29,519 nt of DNA from Bacteroidota bacterium (lineage in GTDB: Bacteria; Bacteroidota; Bacteroidia; NS11-12g; UBA955): the NCBI GenBank assembly GCA_009918425.1, contig RGEC01000005.1:1-29519 (forward strand). Reading direction: 5' to 3'. Under the pieces are notes generated by a model. It did no database searches, had not been told where the DNA came from, and was given only the letters and a program-made list of their open reading frames with translations. Of the stretch, positions 8,435 through 17,700 are shown in pieces; position 1 is the first letter of the stretch, and each line of letters begins with the position of its first letter. The position numbers and the translations under genes were made by a program.

Positions 8435-8529
8435 CCTCTGAAAAAGGCATTTATTTCCCTCCTACCCGGGTTTGCAGGTAATCTTTACACTAAAATCCGG
8501 GTAAAAGACAAATTTTTCATCCAAATCCG

Positions 8530-8562
8530 ATTGTGTAATCATGGGTAAAATCATTATTTTTG
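8530..8562 (+). promoter_or_regulatory. Bacteroidota promoter (-33 TTG / -7 TATTTTTG) for the PPIase gene
   Basis: An ATTG at 8530-8533 is followed, after 21 bases, by TATTTTTG at 8555-8562, an exact TAnnTTTG box. The ATG lies 16 bases beyond the box. This is the most complete promoter in the window because both elements are present at near-standard spacing. Confidence 0.55.
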
Positions 8563-8578
8563 CGCTTCTTAAGAAATT

Positions 8579-10810
8579 ATGGCTGTAATACAAAAGCTCA
8601 GGAATTCAGGTTTGGTCGTGGTGGTAATTATCGCTGCGCTGATTTTATTTGTACTCGGTGATGCTCTTAGCAGCAGCAGTCGGTTTGGTCTTGGCGACAA
8701 CCTTCAGGGGGTAGTTGCGGAAATCAATGGCAATACCATTAAAACTAAAGATCTGGAGGCCAAGGCCCAGGAAAAGTTCAACTCATTTTTGGAAAGGGCT
8801 CAGGAAGGTGAGCTTGATGAGATTGAGGAATTTAAAATGGCCATAGAACAGGCTTGGAGTCAGGCATGGTCAGATATTGTCAAAGACCAAACCATTAACA
8901 GAGAAATAGAATTATCGGGCGTTCGTATTACCGAGGAGGACATCAAAGATATGCTTACAGGTCCTAACCCACTCGAAGAACTCAAGGCGGACCCCAGTTT
9001 CCAAACCGATGGCCAGTATGACCGAAAAAAGGTAGAAAGCATCCTGAAAAGAGCGGGTAAAGATAAAAAACAGGCCAAAGGTCTTGAAAAATTCAAAAAT
9101 GAAATCAGGGATAGGCAGATTGTTAAACGCTATTTCAATTATCTGGCGAAATGCAATCACAAGCCTAAATCAACACTAAAATATGAGTATTTAGCCTCAA
9201 ACGGAAGTGTTTCAGGGAAGATTGTGAGTATAAACTACAGTACCATATCTGACAACAGCATTAAGGTTACCGACAGTGATCTGGAGAAATACCTGAATAA
9301 AAATCGTGAGCAGTTTAAAAACAAAGAAGAACTGCGTGATATACGCTATCTTGTTTGGAAAATAATACCCAGTGCAGAAGACTCAGCCTACGCATTAAAG
9401 CAGGCAATGGGCGCTCTGACTACCATGAAGCAGGAGGGCAAGCCGGATACAGCACTCGTATCAAACTCTATTTTCTTCTCGCGTGGTAGCCTACCTAAAA
9501 AAACACCCAAAGAGGTATCAGAAGTTGTTTGGAATATGCCCGTAAACGCTGTAGCCGGCCCCTATTACAAGGATGGTTCTTATTCTGTTTACCGCAAACT
9601 CGCCGTGAATAAAGATACCCAACCTTCTATTAATGTAGCCCATATTTTAATACAGGTTGGCGAAGCCCCCAACAAGCAAAAAATAGCAGACAGTGTAGCA
9701 GCCCTGGCAAAAGCCAATGAACTTGCTGCTCAGATAAAGGGTGGTGCAGACATGGGTAAACTTGCATTAGACTGGAGTGCTGACAAAGGTTCTGCCCAAA
9801 ACGGAGGCAGTTATGGATGGGTTGACAAGAAAACCTACGATAATTATGTAGCACCCTATCGTGATTTCGCCCTGAGGGCAAGAAAAGGTCAGGTTGAAGT
9901 TGTAAAATCTCAATTTGGTTACCACGTAATGAAAGCACTGGAAAATCCGGATTCCACTCAAATAAAATTCGAAGAACAAAAGTTTGAGATCGCCGCAGGC
10001 AAAAAAACTATCGATGAGGTTGACAAGTTAAGTCGCAAGTTCAGAAATCTGGTTGTGGATGGTGATGCAAAAAGCTTTCAGAATGCCGTAGATAAAATGG
10101 GATTAAATGTTTTGGTTCAGAAAGACATTAAAACCGATGTGAAAAATTTGCCAGGAATTGAGGATTACTCAGACGTGCGTGACATTCTTTCATGGTTATT
10201 TGATGCAAACCGCAAAAGAAACGATGTTTCGGACAGAAAAGCTTACAACAACATACATGTGGTAATGATTGTAAATTCGGTAAAACACATTGGCTATTCC
10301 GAATTAGATGATGTTCGTGAAAAAATCGAACCTCTGGTAAGAATCGAGTTAAAGGCTGAAAAAATTCGTGAAAAGTTTGAAAAGGCTATGGCCACAGCCA
10401 AAACCATTGAAGAGCTTGCACAGAAAACAGGTGGATCTCTTATTCCCGTTGAAGGTGTAAGAATTAACCAGACTTTCCTGCCCCAGATGAATAATGAGCC
10501 TAAAATTGTAGGGGCATTGTTCGGAGTTGCTTTGAAAAAAATGAGCCAACCCATTGATGGTTATAATGGTGTAGCTGTTGCCTATATTGAAAAACGCGAC
10601 AAAATTGAGGTTCCTAAATCTGTATTAACTAATACAAGCTTGCAGATATCCGGTGATATGGCAAATTATTTCTTTACAGAGCGAAGCTACGCTTTAAAAG
10701 CATCAGAAATCAGGGACTATCGCTACAAATACAGTCAGGGACCATTAACTGATGAAGAGATTTACACGCAGCTGACCCAAACCAACAATATAAAGTTTGA
10801 ACTTAAATAG
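8579..10810 (+). CDS. Membrane-anchored parvulin-type peptidyl-prolyl isomerase (SurA/PpiD-like)
   Basis: This 743-aa periplasmic folding factor is anchored by an N-terminal TM segment (residues about 12-30, V-V-V-V-I-I-A-A-L-I-L-F-V-L). Residues about 40-200 form a SurA_N/PpiD-type chaperone domain (start A-E-I-N-G-N-T-I-K-T). A PpiC/parvulin rotamase domain lies at about 351-460, with I-N-V-A-H-I-L-I at its first strand and G-S-Y-G-W-V plus F-G-Y-H-V-M-K at its end. Residues 225-345 look like a degenerate second parvulin fold, and the C-terminal third is unassigned chaperone sequence. The topology is PpiD-like (TM plus parvulin), but Bacteroidota homologues are usually just called peptidylprolyl isomerases, so I give no symbol. 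The likely role is helping outer-membrane and secreted proteins fold. It is a single-gene unit with its own promoter and a terminator starting right after the stop codon. Confidence 0.92.
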   Translation: MAVIQKLRNSGLVVVVIIAALILFVLGDALSSSSRFGLGDNLQGVVAEINGNTIKTKDLEAKAQEKFNSFLERAQEGELDEIEEFKMAIEQAWSQAWSDIVKDQTINREIELSGVRITEEDIKDMLTGPNPLEELKADPSFQTDGQYDRKKVESILKRAGKDKKQAKGLEKFKNEIRDRQIVKRYFNYLAKCNHKPKSTLKYEYLASNGSVSGKIVSINYSTISDNSIKVTDSDLEKYLNKNREQFKNKEELRDIRYLVWKIIPSAEDSAYALKQAMGALTTMKQEGKPDTALVSNSIFFSRGSLPKKTPKEVSEVVWNMPVNAVAGPYYKDGSYSVYRKLAVNKDTQPSINVAHILIQVGEAPNKQKIADSVAALAKANELAAQIKGGADMGKLALDWSADKGSAQNGGSYGWVDKKTYDNYVAPYRDFALRARKGQVEVVKSQFGYHVMKALENPDSTQIKFEEQKFEIAAGKKTIDEVDKLSRKFRNLVVDGDAKSFQNAVDKMGLNVLVQKDIKTDVKNLPGIEDYSDVRDILSWLFDANRKRNDVSDRKAYNNIHVVMIVNSVKHIGYSELDDVREKIEPLVRIELKAEKIREKFEKAMATAKTIEELAQKTGGSLIPVEGVRINQTFLPQMNNEPKIVGALFGVALKKMSQPIDGYNGVAVAYIEKRDKIEVPKSVLTNTSLQISGDMANYFFTERSYALKASEIRDYRYKYSQGPLTDEEIYTQLTQTNNIKFELK

Positions 10811-10840
10811 AAAAAAGCCCCGCATTTACGGGGCTTTTTT
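10811..10840 (+). terminator. Perfect intrinsic terminator after the PPIase gene
   Basis: Two 12-base arms, AAAAAAGCCCCG and CGGGGCTTTTTT, flank a 6-base loop (CATTTA). The structure starts immediately after the TAG stop. Because there is an A-tract on one side and a T-tract on the other, it could work in both directions, but only the plus strand has an upstream gene to terminate. Confidence 0.92.
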
Positions 10841-10905
10841 ATGACTACAATACATCCATAACTGCGGTATGCTTTGTATATTGCGAGCTGATAAATTAGG
10901 ATATC

Positions 10906-11892
10906 ATGTCTGAAATCACACACGAAATTTCTCTCGATAATTTTCATCATCAGATCAATTGGGTACTGAAAAACTATTGTCCCCACGGATTAAAATCAAC
11001 TGCATTTAACCAGGTTGTAATTGGTGGACTTGGAGGTTCCGGAATTGGAGGTCGTATTGCAAGACTGGCCATGATAAGTAAATTTCCCATTCCGGTAGAA
11101 GTTTTCTCCTCATATGAATTGCCTGGATACGCCGATAGCAAAACGCTTGTAATTCTCTGTTCATACAGTGGCAATACAGAAGAGACACTGGCCATGTATG
11201 CTGAAGCAAAAAGCAAAGGTTGCAGAATGATTTGTATGGCCAGCAGCGGAAAAATCATGCAGCAGGCACAACAGGACCAGATACCCTGCTATTTGATTGA
11301 AACAGGATACCAGCCCAGAATGACATTGGGTTATAGCCTCAGCACCCTCTTGCTGATGTTAGCCGAGTTATCCGGTAATAATGTTACGGATGAACTTAAA
11401 AGTACAGCCAACATGCTTCTGGACAATGGTAAATTGAAAGAAGAAGCCCACAAGATTACAGACCTATTCGGCAAAACCATCAATCACAAATTTGTAGTGG
11501 TTTGCGACCCCGACTTTGAAGCAGTAGCTGTCAGGTTTTGTCAGCAAATACAGGAAAATGCAAAAGGAGAATCATTCGTAACCGTTTTGCCGGAAGCCAA
11601 TCACAATGTAATTGAAAGTTATCAGGAAAAACATGACACCAATTTTATATTGCTGAACAGTGGAAATAATACCCGCACCAACCTCAGGTTTGAATTTCTG
11701 AACAGGCTTTTAACCGAAAAGCACAACCTTGTTTATAGCTTTCCGGAATCAGGTTCAGGTATACAGCGCCTTTTTGAAATCATTCACATTCTTGACTGGG
11801 TAAGCATTTATGCATCCAATCTACGTAGGGCAAACAACATGCGGGTTGACATAATCATGCGCCTGAAAGGCTTCCTTGACTCCGTGAAATAA
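10906..11892 (+). CDS. Bifunctional phosphoglucose/phosphomannose isomerase (SIS family)
   Basis: This 328-aa cytoplasmic sugar isomerase of the PGI/PMI family interconverts glucose-6-P, fructose-6-P and mannose-6-P. It has two SIS folds. The first (about 30-150) carries the glycine-rich G-G-L-G-G-S-G-I-G-G and the phosphate-binding S-Y-S-G-N-T-E-E-T-L. A family-typical linker, P-R-M-T-L-G-Y-S-L, follows at about 138-146. The second, C-terminal part has P-E-A-N-H-N and the ending G-I-Q-R-L-F-E-I-I-H-I-L-D-W-V. It lacks the longer classical PGI architecture. It lies downstream of the 10811-10840 terminator, so it needs its own promoter. No exact -7 box is visible, only near matches around 10869-10882. 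The broken MBL gene starts 10 bases after its stop, so the two were probably co-transcribed. Confidence 0.93.
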   Translation: MSEITHEISLDNFHHQINWVLKNYCPHGLKSTAFNQVVIGGLGGSGIGGRIARLAMISKFPIPVEVFSSYELPGYADSKTLVILCSYSGNTEETLAMYAEAKSKGCRMICMASSGKIMQQAQQDQIPCYLIETGYQPRMTLGYSLSTLLLMLAELSGNNVTDELKSTANMLLDNGKLKEEAHKITDLFGKTINHKFVVVCDPDFEAVAVRFCQQIQENAKGESFVTVLPEANHNVIESYQEKHDTNFILLNSGNNTRTNLRFEFLNRLLTEKHNLVYSFPESGSGIQRLFEIIHILDWVSIYASNLRRANNMRVDIIMRLKGFLDSVK

Positions 11893-11901
11893 AACTTAGA
11901 G

Positions 11902-12440
11902 GTGAAAGGCAGTCCCTTAAAAGTAACCTTCCTCGGCACCGGAACATCCCAAGGGGTTCCGCCTATAGGATGCACTTCAGAGGTTTGCCTAAGCACAAAC
12001 CCGAAGGACAAAAGACTGCGCTGCAGTGTTCATATTACCCTGGCATTCCTTTGCTTCGTTTTCATCTTATAGAAAACAAAGCTTTTGAAGTACAGGGGAT
12101 TCCGATTATTCCCATAGAAGTCATGCATTATAAATTGCCTGTGCTGGGTTTCAGAATTGGAGATTTCACCTATATCACCGATGCCAATTATATCGCCGAA
12201 GAGGAATGGCAAAAAGCAACGGGCAGCAAACATCTGGTTTTAAATGCGCTACGCAGGGAAACACACATTTCTCACTTTACGCTGGATGAAGCTGTGGAGC
12301 AGGCAAAGAAAATTGGGGCAGATCAAACCTGGTTTACACACATGAGCCATCAGATTGGATTACATGAGGCGGTCAACGCCGAACTACCCGAAAACATGCA
12401 ACTTGCCTTTGACGGACAGGTGTTGGAAATGCCGTATTAA
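11902..12440 (+). pseudogene. MBL-fold metallo-hydrolase with out-of-frame internal deletion (catalytic motif lost)
   Basis: From the GTG at 11902-11904 the frame reads M-K-G-S-P-L-K-V-T-F-L-G-T-G-T-S-Q-G-V-P and continues to R-C-S-V-H, the N-terminus of PhnP/RNase Z-like MBL hydrolases (COG1235 type). That frame then hits TAG at 12070-12072. A different frame, from about 12033 to 12440, carries the matching C-terminal half: Y-Y-P-G-I-P, I-E-V-M-H-Y-K-L-P-V-L-G-F-R, the H-I-S-H-F-T-L-D-E-A motif and T-H-M-S-H-Q-I-G-L-H. The halves join near 12030-12036. Some 60-70 residues expected between them, including the zinc-binding H-x-H-x-D-H motif, are absent. Both halves are otherwise undamaged, so the event is recent or is a sequencing/assembly collapse. 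A 156-codon open frame from 11970 spans the C-terminal part, but its first 20 or so codons are out of frame with the family. The stop overlaps the porZ stop from the opposite strand. Confidence 0.85.
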
Positions 12441-14701
12441 TGCATGAAAATAAATCGGCCCATTTCTGTTTCCGTTCCGTCTTTATTAACAGCAAAAACA
12501 AAATAAACACCGCTGTTTGGTCTAGTTCCATTCAGGCGAAGTCCATTCCAAGTGGCAGTACCGCCATTTGCTTTGGTCAAATAAACAAGATTCCCGGTAG
12601 CATCGGTAATTCTGATTTCTGAATCCTCAGCCAGCCCTTCAATTGTCACAAGTCCGCTGTAGCCGGGTTTTACGGGATTTGGATAAATTTTTAACTTACC
12701 GAATTTATCACCTGCAGCACTGGCATCACTGCGAAAAGAAACAATGCCTTTTTCGGTTCCGAAAAACACTTCTCCGGTTTTATCCTGCTGACCAATGCAT
12801 ATTACCCTGTTATCCGGCAATGGCGAATTCTCTGACCTAAACTGTGTAAGCACGCTTTGCCCGTTGGCATCCACCAGAAAGACCCCATTATTGGTAGCAA
12901 ACCATTTGCGGTTTCCACCATCTACACAAATATCATTTATACTTTCCTCCCCCAGTAAATACCCGTCAACACCATTCTGGCGAATGATAAGCCTGTCTGC
13001 ATTGGCACCGTCAAATACCGATATAGGATTTGTAAATACATTCAAACCTTGTGTAGTTCCAATCCAGACATAACCGTTCGAATCGCATGCCAGTGAAGTA
13101 ATCTCATTGGTAATCAATCCGTCGCGATTATTGAGTGTGCGGCTGCGGTCATCCAGCACATTTGCAGGAGTTTTATTGTCATCATAAACCAGAATACCAC
13201 CGGCAATCAACTGAATCCATTTGTATCCGTTCTGATCTACAATTAGGTTACCTACATCCGTAGTAGAAATAGGTATCGATATCCACTGCCCGGTTTTATT
13301 CATCGTATGCAATCCGGCTCCGGGTGAACCGTAGTTGGTTACCCACAAATTGCCTTTTTCATCAGCACTGATACCCGAAGCGCGCACCATATTCACAACG
13401 GGTGTGGGCTGCAGCGTACTGTTTCCTGCATCCCACCTGTTAACTGCATCTTTCCCCCTAAATTCAAGGATACCATTTACATGCGTAGCTACGTAGTTTC
13501 TATCCGTCACACGGTTGTGATATACAAAAGTATAATCATAGAGCCCTGTGTTAAAACTGCTGGCAGGATTGCTGCTCCATGCGTTATTATCAAAGATATA
13601 GAAACCGGTGGGGTTATAGGCATTACCAAATGTGTTGCTGACACCACCTGCTGAAGTAAACAGCGTATTGCCTGATTTTGTCATAGCAAACACCGATGTT
13701 CCCGAAGGGCCGGAAGGCTCAAATGCTATTTCATTTACATCGGTTTGTTTGATAACCCCCGGGCCAATTCCTGTACAAAACCAAAAGTAACCTTCAGCAT
13801 CGGCAGTACCGTCACTAAGAAGGTTTGCATTCTTTTTAGAAAATCCCGTATTACTTACCGTGTAAATCCCGCCTCCCCTGAATATGTGCAGCTTATCAGC
13901 ATATTGCTGTATTCTTCCTGTAACTTTCTTTTCGGCAACAACAAGGCGTGTTTTCCCCTGATATAGTCGGTACACGACACTATCAGCAGCGAAGTACAGA
14001 CTGTCATTAAAGGTATGAAGATGGGTGCAAAAATTCCCTGCAAACACCTGCTTCCAGTTGTTGTAATCATTAAGATTTACGGTGGCGGCATATTTGGCTC
14101 GAATTATACCGGTGGCGGTGCCTGCGTAAATTGAATCGCCTGAAACCGCAGTACTTAAAATTCCAAGACTTTGTCCTCCGGGTCCGATAGCCGTATAGCT
14201 ATCGCTGATTTCTTCCTTTAATAAATCAAGCACAAGAATTCCAAAAGTCGTGCTGATTATGGCTTTGTCTCCGGCAACATTTATGTGAATAATGCGCTTA
14301 TCGCCCTGAATCAGTTTGCTGTAGAAACCATTAACCTGGGTTAAGGTCTGATCATTTTTAAGCAGTTCTAACATCCCATTGTTATAACCGATTATCAGAA
14401 TTTTCAGATGGGGAACATAACGCATGAATGAGACACCGGATGCCTGAAAACCATCCAGTCTTGTGAGTGTTTTTATTTCACCGTCCCGAATATCGGTACG
14501 AAAAATACCACCGGCAGAGGCGGCGTAAACGTAATGTCCCGAGGCCTCGCAAACACGGGAAACCTTGTAGCTGGCATGAATACGCCATTTGCCTAAAGGC
14601 GGCATGGAATCCTGAGCCTGGATGGATAGGTTTCCGGCCGACAATATTATCCAGCAACAGACAATATATTTAATTGAGCGTATACCTGATTTCAAATCCA
14701 A
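12437..14701 (-). CDS. porZ: PorZ-like T9SS surface beta-propeller protein with C-terminal sorting domain
   Basis: About 754 aa. A signal peptide (hydrophobic K-Y-I-V-C-C-W-I-I-L, cleavage near S-I-Q-A/Q-D) is followed by M-P-P-L-G-K-W-R-I-H, the usual first mature residues of PorZ. Two beta-propellers follow (two-component-regulator-like repeats such as G-Y-V-W-I-G-T-T-Q-G and N-R-K-W-F-A-T-N-N-G-V). The last 80 or so residues are a type A T9SS sorting domain (L-K-I-Y-P-N-P-V ... N-S-G-V-Y-F-V). In Porphyromonas gingivalis PorZ works with PorU, PorV and PorQ in the outer-membrane attachment complex that joins cargo to A-LPS. The frame has no ATG before the signal peptide. A TTG at 14699-14701 is the best candidate and lies inside the end of sprA, suggesting translational coupling. 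It is the last gene of the run. Confidence 0.88.
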   Translation of the reverse strand: MDLKSGIRSIKYIVCCWIILSAGNLSIQAQDSMPPLGKWRIHASYKVSRVCEASGHYVYAASAGGIFRTDIRDGEIKTLTRLDGFQASGVSFMRYVPHLKILIIGYNNGMLELLKNDQTLTQVNGFYSKLIQGDKRIIHINVAGDKAIISTTFGILVLDLLKEEISDSYTAIGPGGQSLGILSTAVSGDSIYAGTATGIIRAKYAATVNLNDYNNWKQVFAGNFCTHLHTFNDSLYFAADSVVYRLYQGKTRLVVAEKKVTGRIQQYADKLHIFRGGGIYTVSNTGFSKKNANLLSDGTADAEGYFWFCTGIGPGVIKQTDVNEIAFEPSGPSGTSVFAMTKSGNTLFTSAGGVSNTFGNAYNPTGFYIFDNNAWSSNPASSFNTGLYDYTFVYHNRVTDRNYVATHVNGILEFRGKDAVNRWDAGNSTLQPTPVVNMVRASGISADEKGNLWVTNYGSPGAGLHTMNKTGQWISIPISTTDVGNLIVDQNGYKWIQLIAGGILVYDDNKTPANVLDDRSRTLNNRDGLITNEITSLACDSNGYVWIGTTQGLNVFTNPISVFDGANADRLIIRQNGVDGYLLGEESINDICVDGGNRKWFATNNGVFLVDANGQSVLTQFRSENSPLPDNRVICIGQQDKTGEVFFGTEKGIVSFRSDASAAGDKFGKLKIYPNPVKPGYSGLVTIEGLAEDSEIRITDATGNLVYLTKANGGTATWNGLRLNGTRPNSGVYFVFAVNKDGTETEMGRFIFMH

Positions 14702-17700
14702 AATCGGTTAGTGCTGTATAGAACTGGTTGGCAATGCGTGGCGACATAATTGTCTTATTGTAACGGAATGCCATATTAATCTTGTTGTTTACCTGATAAG
14801 TTGCTGCAGGGCCTATCCGCACCTGTTTTGTGCCGCCTGTAGCACGGTTATCATTTTGATCAATTTTGCGGGTGATCGTAATATTGTCTGCCACGTTCAC
14901 TGTCATATCAAAACGGAAATCATTGGGCAGATAAAGTTTTCTACCATTTCGTCTGAAAGGCAGTGTAAGCCCTGTAACGCGATACCCCGCCTGAAACTGA
15001 ATTTCATTATTGCGCATTTCTGTAACGTTGAACTGGGCAGCAAACAGCTTAAGAATTCTTGAGCGCTTGTAATCAAAAGAGACAGTCCAGTTATTGCGGG
15101 TAGCTATATTTATTCCCAAAAGCGGGTAAAATCCTTCCGAAATGGTAACATCCGCAATCTGGCGCTGTGGTACAAAATCCTGGCCTTGCTGTATCGATTG
15201 TGCCTTATCATACCTAAGGTTCTGGGTAAAACTGCCTATAGAATAACGACCATTATAGCCATGTCTGAAGTTTATGTTGGTAAATATCTTGCCTACAGCT
15301 TTTATACGGGTGAGACCGTTATAATTAATGTTCCAGCCGGGCAGCGGAATTTTCGGAAAACCGGAAACATCAGAACGACCGGGATCTAAACCTGAATATG
15401 TGGTGTAGAAAGACCCTATTAATACATCCTGTTGTTGCTTGCTGTAGCCGATGGGAAACTTGGTAAGTGAATCTTCACCGGGTGAAATCACTCGCTGGTC
15501 AGCAAACATGAGTTTTTGTGCCACGCTATAGCGATTTGCCTGAAACTGAGTAAAGACCGCATTAATACGATTATCTCCCAAGACATTGTCTTTTACAAAA
15601 TGGGTTCTTATAAAATTACCTGTTATATTGTAATTACCCATTTGGGTCATACCCTGATCAACCCATGAAGTACCATCCCAGCGGAAAATACTTTGCGTGC
15701 CTTCCATACTGTTTCGGCTCAAATCGAGCTGAATTCTCAGGCTTTTGATAGGCTCAAGTGTAATGTTACTTGTAAAGGCTTCCGTAGTTGCGTTGCGATA
15801 AAAATTACTTTGCCGTATATCATCATTCAGTGCTCCGGTACGCGCCAAACGATATCGGATGTTTTCTTCCTGCATTCCAAACACAAAGGGCAATCCGGGC
15901 TGAACATGCTTAAAATTTTGACCAAAGTAATCGGGCTTGTAACGAAAACCTGGCATATCCGTAGTTTGCTTGATACTGTAGCTAAATCCTGCATTCTTAA
16001 ACATACTCACGAAATTCCCAACAGCAATCTTTATTGGGCTTGCCTTCTTAGTACCTTCTTTACTCTTGTCGATGGCACTTTCGTATTTCACTTCCTCGTC
16101 TGTCTTCTTCTCTTTTGCGAGTTTCTTTTTGGAGGGCTTTTCAAGATCCCTTAGCCATGGAATCTTTTGGTACAGGCTTTGAAAATTTAATTGTCCCTGG
16201 ATATTAATATCCTGCGCATTGCTGATGCGGTTACCCAGCGAAGCAAATGCCGGCGGTGCCTGATTCCATTCGTAGCTGCCTGTGTAATTTATACTGGTAT
16301 TTATCCAGTCTAAACGACGAAACTTAGAAAACGGAAGCGTGTAATTTCCATTCACAGACTGGGTAAATCGGGTCATCCTTCCCAATGTATTAAACTCCTT
16401 GCGCACCAGTTCTCTCCTACCCTCAGTATCGAGACTTCCGTACGGTTCCTCAATTCGGGCATTCGCAGTGGCGTTATAATTTATGGTGAGTGAACTAAAC
16501 AGGGGCAGGCTTGCATTGTAAACACGGTTCAGGGTAAAGTTCTTATCATACAAACGTGGGTTTATCTGACGGAAATTGTTATTGTTTCTGGCCTGCATCT
16601 CGCTGTAAAATCTATTCACCTGCCATTGCGTAGAAAAATTTGAAGGCAGCAAATTAAAGTTAATTTCCTTTACAGGATTGAGCCAGCGGGGTTTTAGTTT
16701 ATTAAATGGTCTAATAAATTTGGTTGGAATGGAATACTGATAGCCCAAAGCCCCTTGCGTAGTTTCTGCGAAAAACTCTTCGATTTGCTGGTTTCTGCGG
16801 TAATTGCGCTGAAAACTATATGTTGCATTAAAGTTAGACAGGCTCCAGGGCATGGCTCTTTTGCCGGGGCGAGCCGCAATTCTCACATTGTTAAAATTGA
16901 GGCTATACAAAGAAGAATAATCTTCTGCTGCTTTTCTTACGGCCTCCCGTTGTGCCTTGTCTACAATACCATTGAGGAAGGTGGTCATCTCTATATCCGG
17001 GTTGAGCGGATTAAATTTAGGCCTTATATAGTTTTCAGAATAACCAATATACATTGGAAAACTAATGCCGGCCTTTTTGGGGAAAAACTTGCCCAGTTCC
17101 AAATTGCTGGCAATATCATAATTCATATTGGTGCTCAGGCTTCGGTCGTTCAGCTTTTTGTCTACATCGCCAAAACCGATGGTGCGTATGCTACCGGCAA
17201 GATTTACAGTCCCAAAATCAGCCAGGGTGGTCTGCACATTACCCAGCGCTGCCCATCCACCTCGGTTGGCAATATTTTTAACTCTTAGTTCATTCACCCA
17301 AACTTCAAAGCACTGTGGCGCATCGGTATTGTTTTTAATACCAATCATCATCACCCTAATATTGCCTACATCGGGTAACCCCAGTACAGTAATTTTTCCA
17401 TTCTGCGAAGGACGTATAAAGGGTGCAGACATAGGCCATCCTGCATTCTGTCTGTCAATCTTCAATTGGAAAAGCCTCTCAAGTTCAAGGTCAATAAAGT
17501 TTTCATCCGGCCAAATGAGTTTATCGGCACCCGGGGTTCCTTTGTTAATGTTGCCTCTGGTAATTTTTAGTGGAATTTCATACTCATAGAAATTATTGGT
17601 TAAGTCAGTACCAAAGCGAATGAAGCAGGAAACATCACCATCTTTCAGCTGTGGAGCAGCCGGAGCTTCAGCATGAACATAGAGTTGAAGGTTTTTATAG

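Noticed and set aside
8463..8503. 7-bp inverted repeat TACCCGG/CCGGGTA after the Fic gene, as terminator
   Set aside because: The loop is 27 bases and no T-tract directly follows the stem, so it is weak as a terminator. It may be chance or a regulatory operator, which I cannot support.
11970..12440. 156-codon open frame as a complete small MBL protein
   Set aside because: Its first 20 or so codons are the N-terminal half of the same gene read in the wrong frame, and it has no zinc-binding H-x-H-x-D-H motif. It is part of the pseudogene.
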